Shown in pieces: positions 59,433 to 64,000 of a stretch of 64,000 nucleotides of DNA. Source of the DNA: Halopseudomonas bauzanensis (GTDB lineage: Bacteria; Pseudomonadota; Gammaproteobacteria; Pseudomonadales; Pseudomonadaceae); assembly GCF_900114735.1 (NCBI RefSeq), contig NZ_FOUA01000001.1:62001-126000 (forward strand). Direction: 5' to 3'. Within the stretch, counting starts at the first letter, position 1, and every line of letters begins with the position of its first letter. The notes beneath the pieces are model-generated. The model saw only the letters and a program-made list of their open reading frames with translations. It did no database searches and was not told the origin of the DNA. The translations under genes were made by a program, and so were the position numbers.

Positions 59433-59939
59433 TCACCACTCCTGCATTCCCTCGCGATAACGCTCGATCTGCGCGGCCAGCGCAGCGAGCGCTGCCTGCG
59501 CCTCGTCGATACCCCATTCCGCCACCGGAGCAGCCGTGGTGGCAATCAGCTCGCCGGCGGCAGCAGTTCGGGATGGGGCGGCCTCGGCTGCGAACAGTTG
59601 CCCCCAGGCCCGCAACAGCCCAGCCAGCCAGTTGCCATCATCCATCGCCAGCTGCGTCAGCTCGCCCAGTTCCGGCCCGGGAAAACGTTCGGACAGATCG
59701 CCGCGCAATACCTGCTCGACATCGCGAGCGTCCAGCAACGGCCAGCGATAACGCTCGGCAATTTCATGAATCAGCGCCAACACCGCGCGGTAACCATGGA
59801 ACAGGACGTGCTCACGGTGGTAACGCGCCTGGGTCATGGCGCCCAGATCAGTGGCGCCTGCCGCCGCCTCCCAGGATGTCAGAGCCAGACGGGCAAATGA
59901 GAGTGCCTGGTTGGTGCGGGTATAGATCTCATTCGCCAT
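59433..59939 (-). CDS. DUF6586 family protein
   Basis: A 168-residue, Ala-rich, mostly helical protein (NEIYTRTNQALSFARLAL, ARYHREHVLFHGYRAVLA). It corresponds in place to P. aeruginosa PA3010 and to the DUF6586 family; no function is known to me. It lies 11 bases after topA and may be co-transcribed with it. Confidence 0.8.
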   Translation of the reverse strand: MANEIYTRTNQALSFARLALTSWEAAAGATDLGAMTQARYHREHVLFHGYRAVLALIHEIAERYRWPLLDARDVEQVLRGDLSERFPGPELGELTQLAMDDGNWLAGLLRAWGQLFAAEAAPSRTAAAGELIATTAAPVAEWGIDEAQAALAALAAQIERYREGMQEW

Positions 59940-59950
59940 ACAGCCTCCGC

Positions 59951-62569
59951 TCAGCGCTTGGGCTTGCGCCCATCGTCCACCACCCAGCCCTTGCCATCGT
60001 GAAACGCGCGCCAGCCACTGGGCTTGCCCTCGATTTCACTTTGCACGTACTGCTCCTTGCTCTTGCGGCTATAGCGGATCACCGTGGGGTTGCCATCGGG
60101 ATCAGCCACCGGCGCATCAAGCAGGAAGTGGTACTTCGGGTCGATCGCGTCGCGGTGCGGCAGCAACTCCTTGACCAGCGGAGCGCGGGTTTCACGGTTC
60201 TTCGGGAATTGGCTGGCAGCCAGGAACAGACCCGAGGCACCGTCGCGCAACACATAGACGTCATCGACCTTGTCGCAGCGCAGCTCCGGCATCAGTACCG
60301 GGTCCATCTTCGGCGGCGCCGCCTCACCGCTTTTCAGCAGTTTGCGGGTGTTCTTGCAGGCGCTGTTGGTGCAACCGAAGTACTTGCCGAAACGGCCGGT
60401 CTTGAGCTGCATCTCGCTGCCGCACTTGTCGCATTCGATCACCGGACCATCATAGCCCTTGATCTTGAACTGCCCCTCTTCCACCTCGAAGCCGCTGCAG
60501 TCGGGGTTATTGCCGCACACATGCAGCTTGCGACGCTCATCCACCAGGTAGCTGTCCATGGCGGTGGCACAGATCGGGCAGCGGCGCTTGGCGCGCAGTA
60601 TGCGTGATTCGCCTTCCTCGTCATCGGCTGCCACTTCGTTACCGGGCACCAGATTGACGGTCGCCTTGCAGCGCTCCTTGGGTGGCAGAGCATAGCCCGA
60701 GCAGCCCAGGAAAACGCCAGTAGAGGCGGTACGGATCATCATCGGCCGGCCGCACTCCACACAGGGAATATCGGTTGGCGTCGGCAGATTCGCCCGCATG
60801 CCCTGCTCCCCATCCGCCGCGCTGGCGGCCTTGAGCTTGAGGCTGAAATCGGCGTAGAACTTGTCCAACACCTGCTTCCATATCACTTCACCCTGGGCCA
60901 CGTCATCGAGGGATTCCTCCATGCGGGCGGTGAAGCTGTAGTCCATCAGGTTCGGGAAGCTTTCATTGAGCCGCTCAATGACGATGTCACCCATCTTTTC
61001 GGCGTAGAAACGCCGGTTGTTCAGGGTGACGTAGCCGCGCTCCTGGATGGTGGAGATAATCGAGGCATAGGTCGACGGGCGGCCGATACCACGCTTCTCC
61101 AGCTCCTTGACCAGACTGGCTTCGGAATAACGCGCCGGTGGCTTGGTGAAATGCTGCTTCGGATCGAGCTTGATCAGCTCAAGCTGGTTGTCCACCTGCA
61201 TGTCAGGCAGCACTTCGTCTTCCCCGCCTTTGCCCAGCGGCGGCAGGACCTTGGTGAAACCGTCGAACTGCAGGATACGACCGCGCGCGCGCAGCTCGAA
61301 ATCGCCCGCCTGCACCGTAATGGTGGTGGACAGGTACTTGGCCGGCGGCATCTGGCAGGCGACGAACTGGCGCCAGATCAGCTCATACAACCGCTCGGCA
61401 TCCCGCTCCATGCTCTTGAGCTCGGTCGACTTGAGCTTCACGTCCGAGGGGCGGATGGCTTCGTGCGCCTCCTGGGCGTTGGCCTTGCTGCCATAGACGT
61501 TCGGCGTTTCGGGCAGATACTGGGCGCCGAAGTTCTTCTCTATATAGCCGCGCGCCATGCTCACGGCGTCAGCCGACAGGAAGGTCGAGTCGGTCCGCAT
61601 ATAGGTGATGTAGCCCGCTTCATACAACCGCTGGGCCATCATCATGGTTTTCTTCACACTGAAGCCCAGGCGCGTGCTGGCAGCCTGTTGCAGGGTGGAA
61701 GTAATGAAGGGTGCGCCGGGCTTGGTGCTGGTCGGGCGAGCGTCACGCTTGACCACCTTGTAGTCGGCGCTCTGCAGCTGCTCCAGTGCCTGGTCGGTCT
61801 GCTGCTTGTTCAGCGGACGGAAGGCTTCGCCATTTTCCTTGACCACTTCGAAGCGAACGGATTCGCTTTTCGGGGTGTTCAGATTGGCATGCACTTCCCA
61901 GAATTCTTCCGGGATGAAGGCGCGGATTTCCCGCTCGCGATCGACGATCAGCTTGACCGCGACCGACTGTACCCGGCCGGCGGACAGGCCGCGGGCGATC
62001 TTCTGCCACAGCAGCGGCGAGACCATATAACCCACCACCCGATCAAGGAAGCGCCGTGCCTGCTGGGCGTTGACCCGGTTCATGTCCAGCTCACCCGGCT
62101 CGGAGAAGGCTTCCTGAATGGCCTTCTTGGTGATCTCGTTGAACACTACCCGACGGTAGCGGCTTTCATCACCACCGATGGATTCGCGCAGGTGCCAGGC
62201 AATGGCTTCCCCTTCGCGGTCCAAATCCGTTGCGAGATAGATGGTGTCGGCTTCCTTGGCCAGGCGGCGCAGTTCGTCGATGACCTTTTCCTTGCCGGGC
62301 AGGATCTCGTAATGCGCTTTCCAGTCATTTTCAGGGTCGACGCCCATCCGGTTGACCAGCTGCATCCGCGCTTTGGTTGCCTTGTCGACTTCCGGTGCGG
62401 AGGCGGCCTTGCGTCCACCCTTGGGTTTGCTTTCGGTCTTGCTGCTGCCGCTGGTGGGCAGGTCGCGGATGTGTCCGATACTCGACTTCACCACGAAGTC
62501 ATTGCCAAGGTATTTGTTGATCGTCTTGGCCTTGGCCGGTGACTCCACAATGACCAGTGCTTTTCCCAT
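59951..62569 (-). CDS. topA: DNA topoisomerase I
   Basis: Relaxes negative supercoils. 872 residues: the Toprim domain ([17 protein letters not shown] and [11 protein letters not shown]), active-site Tyr323 in [12 protein letters not shown], and C-terminal zinc ribbons (CVEC, CPIC, CDKC with partner cysteines near residues 595-750), then a basic tail. Full length for the type IA enzyme of Pseudomonas. Confidence 0.96.
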   Translation of the reverse strand: MGKALVIVESPAKAKTINKYLGNDFVVKSSIGHIRDLPTSGSSKTESKPKGGRKAASAPEVDKATKARMQLVNRMGVDPENDWKAHYEILPGKEKVIDELRRLAKEADTIYLATDLDREGEAIAWHLRESIGGDESRYRRVVFNEITKKAIQEAFSEPGELDMNRVNAQQARRFLDRVVGYMVSPLLWQKIARGLSAGRVQSVAVKLIVDREREIRAFIPEEFWEVHANLNTPKSESVRFEVVKENGEAFRPLNKQQTDQALEQLQSADYKVVKRDARPTSTKPGAPFITSTLQQAASTRLGFSVKKTMMMAQRLYEAGYITYMRTDSTFLSADAVSMARGYIEKNFGAQYLPETPNVYGSKANAQEAHEAIRPSDVKLKSTELKSMERDAERLYELIWRQFVACQMPPAKYLSTTITVQAGDFELRARGRILQFDGFTKVLPPLGKGGEDEVLPDMQVDNQLELIKLDPKQHFTKPPARYSEASLVKELEKRGIGRPSTYASIISTIQERGYVTLNNRRFYAEKMGDIVIERLNESFPNLMDYSFTARMEESLDDVAQGEVIWKQVLDKFYADFSLKLKAASAADGEQGMRANLPTPTDIPCVECGRPMMIRTASTGVFLGCSGYALPPKERCKATVNLVPGNEVAADDEEGESRILRAKRRCPICATAMDSYLVDERRKLHVCGNNPDCSGFEVEEGQFKIKGYDGPVIECDKCGSEMQLKTGRFGKYFGCTNSACKNTRKLLKSGEAAPPKMDPVLMPELRCDKVDDVYVLRDGASGLFLAASQFPKNRETRAPLVKELLPHRDAIDPKYHFLLDAPVADPDGNPTVIRYSRKSKEQYVQSEIEGKPSGWRAFHDGKGWVVDDGRKPKR

Positions 62570-62600
62570 GGGTAACAGTATTCCTCAATCAATCAAATCG

Positions 62601-62649
62601 GCCTGCGCGGGGGAGCGAGGCGTCAACGTTGCCTGCAAGGGGCGCAGGC
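62601..62649 (-). terminator. Long-range hairpin between DUF1653 gene and topA
   Basis: GCCTGCGC (62601-62608) and GCGCAGGC (62642-62649) are perfect eight-base inverted arms around 33 bases. The element lies 18 bases past the DUF1653 gene stop. The large loop makes it a weak terminator candidate. Confidence 0.35.
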
Positions 62650-62667
62650 GGTCTGGAGGGCCAGAGC

Positions 62668-62886
62668 CTACACGTCTTCGCTGACAAAGGTAAAGCGTGG
62701 ATATGTTTTGCCTTCCACAACCACCTGTTCGGTGAACATGTCCAGCGGCCGCACCCACAGGTCGAATTTGCCATATAAGGTACGGTAGACCACTAACGGC
62801 TCTTCTGTTTCGGAATGTCGCGCGATGCCGATCACCTGGTAGTCCTTACCTTTATAGTGGCGGTAGCGGCCTGGCTTCAATTGCAC
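62668..62886 (-). CDS. DUF1653 domain protein
   Basis: A 72-residue protein of the DUF1653 family (GRYRHYKGKDYQVIGIARHSETEEPLV-type pattern, then VYRTLYG and WVRPLDMF). Small beta-rich fold; function unknown. The start is a GTG at 62886 with GGAG seven bases upstream; the longer frame runs through the repeat region and is not credible. It is followed by topA in the same direction. Confidence 0.82.
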   Translation of the reverse strand: MQLKPGRYRHYKGKDYQVIGIARHSETEEPLVVYRTLYGKFDLWVRPLDMFTEQVVVEGKTYPRFTFVSEDV

Positions 62887-62988
62887 GTGATGGCTCCTAT
62901 AACCTGATTGCGCTTTAGCGCATTGCGGAAAGTTTGGCGCAGAGGCAGCATTTGCCGGTCGGGCCACGCAGACACGCCGTGAATACAT

Positions 62989-63029
62989 CCCTGTAGGCTC
63001 GCGGTTGCCATCCCTGGCAACCGACGGTC
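62989..63029 (+). repeat. REP-like element, copy A
   Basis: 41 bases identical to the reverse complement of 63209-63249. Each copy carries a GTAG tetranucleotide near its left end and an internal hairpin, GGTTGCCA-TCCC-TGGCAACC. GTAG followed by an imperfect palindrome is the pattern of Pseudomonas REP sequences mobilised by RAYT transposases. Copy A is also framed by arms at 62957-62973 and 63027-63043 that pair with two mismatches in 17. Confidence 0.75.
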
Positions 63030-63188
63030 TGCCTGACCCGACCGACAAACGCTGCCTGCACGTTCTGAAGTTGCTGCACGGAAAACCTGCATCGGTACCA
63101 AGCGGGGAAGCTATTTATGCAGAAGGAGCTGTGCTACGCAGACCCCATAGTGTTTTCGCCGGGATATGCGATGAGCTAGTCGGCGGAG

Positions 63189-63211
63189 CTTGGGTACTGC
63201 CCTTGGCGGAC
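63189..63211 (+). repeat. 23-base inverted repeat, left arm
   Basis: A 23-base sequence that starts CTTGGGTACT and ends GGCGGAC, perfectly complementary in reverse to 63347-63369. The arms are 135 bases apart and the left arm touches REP-like copy B. Confidence 0.75.
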
Positions 63212-63249
63212 CGTCGGTTGCCAGGGATGGCAACCGCGAGCCTACAGGG
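63209..63249 (-). repeat. REP-like element, copy B (inverted)
   Basis: Perfect inverted copy of 62989-63029, 179 bases away. Together they form a REPIN-like pair, though the spacing is larger than usual. Both copies have CGCAGAC about 15-20 bases outside the CCCTGTAGG end, so the shared unit may be longer than the exact match. Confidence 0.75.
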
Positions 63250-63346
63250 GTGAGGCAAACGTCTGCGAAGCACTGCTTCGCGTGCAGCCGAACGCCCGGC
63301 AATCTGTGATTGACGGGCAGGCCCCGCTTGCGGGTACTTGCGGCGT

Positions 63347-63369
63347 GTCCGCCAAGGGCAGTACCCAAG
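63347..63369 (-). repeat. 23-base inverted repeat, right arm
   Basis: Perfect reverse complement of 63189-63211. Between the arms lie a palindrome at 63265-63281 (GCGAAGCA-C-TGCTTCGC) and another at 63323-63334 (CCCGC-TT-GCGGG). Confidence 0.75.
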
Positions 63370-63392
63370 CGCAGTCCTTGCACCAGACACCT

Positions 63393-63414
63393 ACAACCAC
63401 AACCACAACCACAA
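63393..63414 (+). repeat. Short tandem repeat (ACAACC)
   Basis: Three full ACAACC units and a partial fourth. It could vary in length by slippage, but no nearby promoter or start codon links it to expression. Confidence 0.8.
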
Positions 63415-63439
63415 TGCCCCGAGCCCAAGAGGCCGACAC

Positions 63440-64000
63440 TTATTTGCTCAGATACCGCATCCCTTCCTCAAGCCCCTCCAGCGTCAGGGGATACATGTGA
63501 TCCTCCACCAGGTCCTGGATGATGCGGGTCGAGGTGGTATAGCCCCAGGCATCCTTGGGATAAGGGTTGATCCAGATCATCTTGGGATATTTCTCGCGCA
63601 GGCGGGTAATCCAGACGTGGCCGGCCTCCTCGTTCCAGTGCTCCACGCTGCCACCGGGCTGGGTGATCTCGTAGGGTGCCATGGCCGCGTCACCGACGAT
63701 CACCACCTTATAGTCCGGCCCATACTTGTGCAGCAGGTCCATGGTGGGGATGCGCTCGTTGGTCCGACGCATGTTGTCCTTCCATACCGACTCGTAGAGG
63801 CAGTTGTGGAAGTAGAAATATTCCAGATGCTTGAATTCGGTCCGGCAGGCGGAGAACAGTTCTTCGCAGACCTTGATATGCGAATCCATCGAGCCGCCGA
63901 TATCGAACAGCAGCAGCAACTTGACTGCGTTGCGCCGTTCCGGGCGCATCTGGATATTCAGCAGGCCGCCGTCACGGGCGGTGTGGTCGATGGTGCCGTC
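63440..64000 (-). CDS. von Willebrand factor A-domain protein (C-terminal part)
   Basis: The frame stays open to the window edge, so the gene's start lies outside. The visible 187 residues hold a vWA/CoxE-like domain: the MIDAS motif DIGGSMDSH, then FYFHNCLYE and VIVGDAAMAPYE, ending WGYTTSTRIIQDL and a short helix. Such proteins often work with MoxR-type AAA+ ATPases in metal-centre or complex assembly. A partner gene would be expected just outside the window, but this cannot be seen. Confidence 0.82.
   Translation of the reverse strand, partial: DGTIDHTARDGGLLNIQMRPERRNAVKLLLLFDIGGSMDSHIKVCEELFSACRTEFKHLEYFYFHNCLYESVWKDNMRRTNERIPTMDLLHKYGPDYKVVIVGDAAMAPYEITQPGGSVEHWNEEAGHVWITRLREKYPKMIWINPYPKDAWGYTTSTRIIQDLVEDHMYPLTLEGLEEGMRYLSK

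Larger units (their letters stand above)
62887..63439. other. Repeat-rich intergenic region without genes
   Basis: 553 bases between the DUF1653 gene and the vWA gene. Open frames here are short, overlap palindromes on both strands, and are rejected. It contains two inverted copies of a 41-base REP-like unit, a second 23-base inverted repeat, several small palindromes and a short tandem repeat, each listed separately. Confidence 0.8.

Noticed and set aside
63005-63253. Small open frames within the REP-like region
   Set aside because: They consist of palindromic repeat sequence on both strands and have no ribosome site.
62887-63439. CRISPR array or transposon end
   Set aside because: Repeats are few and inverted, not direct and evenly spaced; no cas or transposase gene is in the window.

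Overview
The window is a high-GC chromosomal segment of a gammaproteobacterium in the Pseudomonas group. Evidence for this is a split class II ribonucleotide reductase (NrdJa/NrdJb), a PilZ protein with the Pseudomonas-type sequence, a psrA-lexA-sulA block, and a gene order from tatD to topA that follows, from memory, the Pseudomonas aeruginosa PA2957-PA3011 order. Local differences from that species point to a relative such as a Halopseudomonas-type lineage; the species cannot be fixed from this sequence. Coding density is high, all recognised genes look intact, and no phage, IS element, CRISPR array or tRNA/rRNA gene was seen.

Layout. 0-5.5 kb: nrdJa-nrdJb, then a three-gene set (DUF1285, DUF4823 lipoprotein, radical SAM). 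5.6-12.2 kb: an accessory-looking stretch with a secreted carboxylesterase, an amidohydrolase, a TetR regulator with a perfect operator-like palindrome, a PLP enzyme, an RgsA-like small RNA, and pirin plus WrbA. 12.2-22.3 kb: a long minus-strand cluster for lipid precursors and linked functions (yceD-rpmF-plsX-fabD-fabG-acpP-fabF-pabC-mltG-tmk-holB-pilZ-tatD). 22.4-33.7 kb: maf, sppA, a HAD phosphatase and rluC, then rne in the opposite direction with a long leader, then murB-kdsB-Trm112-lpxK-exbD-exbB. 33.8-40.4 kb: comEC, a DUF2062 protein, lolD with one LolC/E-type permease, a PilZ protein, a small secreted protein and a phosphodiesterase. 40.4-48.9 kb: sthA and the complete Na+-translocating NADH:quinone reductase operon nqrABCDEF-apbE-nqrM. 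49.2-62.6 kb: gap, a TerC-family membrane protein, mfd, nagZ, an L,D-transpeptidase, psrA, lexA-sulA, two small proteins and topA. 62.6-64 kb: a DUF1653 protein, a repeat-rich intergenic region, and the end of a von Willebrand A-domain gene.

How the parts fit together. Fatty-acid initiation and elongation (plsX, fabD, fabG, acpP, fabF) sits beside envelope biogenesis (mltG, murB, kdsB, lpxK, lolDC, nagZ, L,D-transpeptidase). psrA, a fatty-acid-responsive TetR regulator in Pseudomonas, has a perfect dyad at its own promoter. lexA carries two SOS boxes and leads into sulA, so DNA damage couples to division arrest. The RgsA-like RNA lies upstream of tatD; in P. aeruginosa RgsA is reported to act on acpP and fis. 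Most genes here are housekeeping. The points most worth a second look are the RgsA-like RNA, the REP-like inverted repeats near 63 kb, a strong promoter almost touching the yceD start codon, the TetR palindrome, and the single LolC/E permease.
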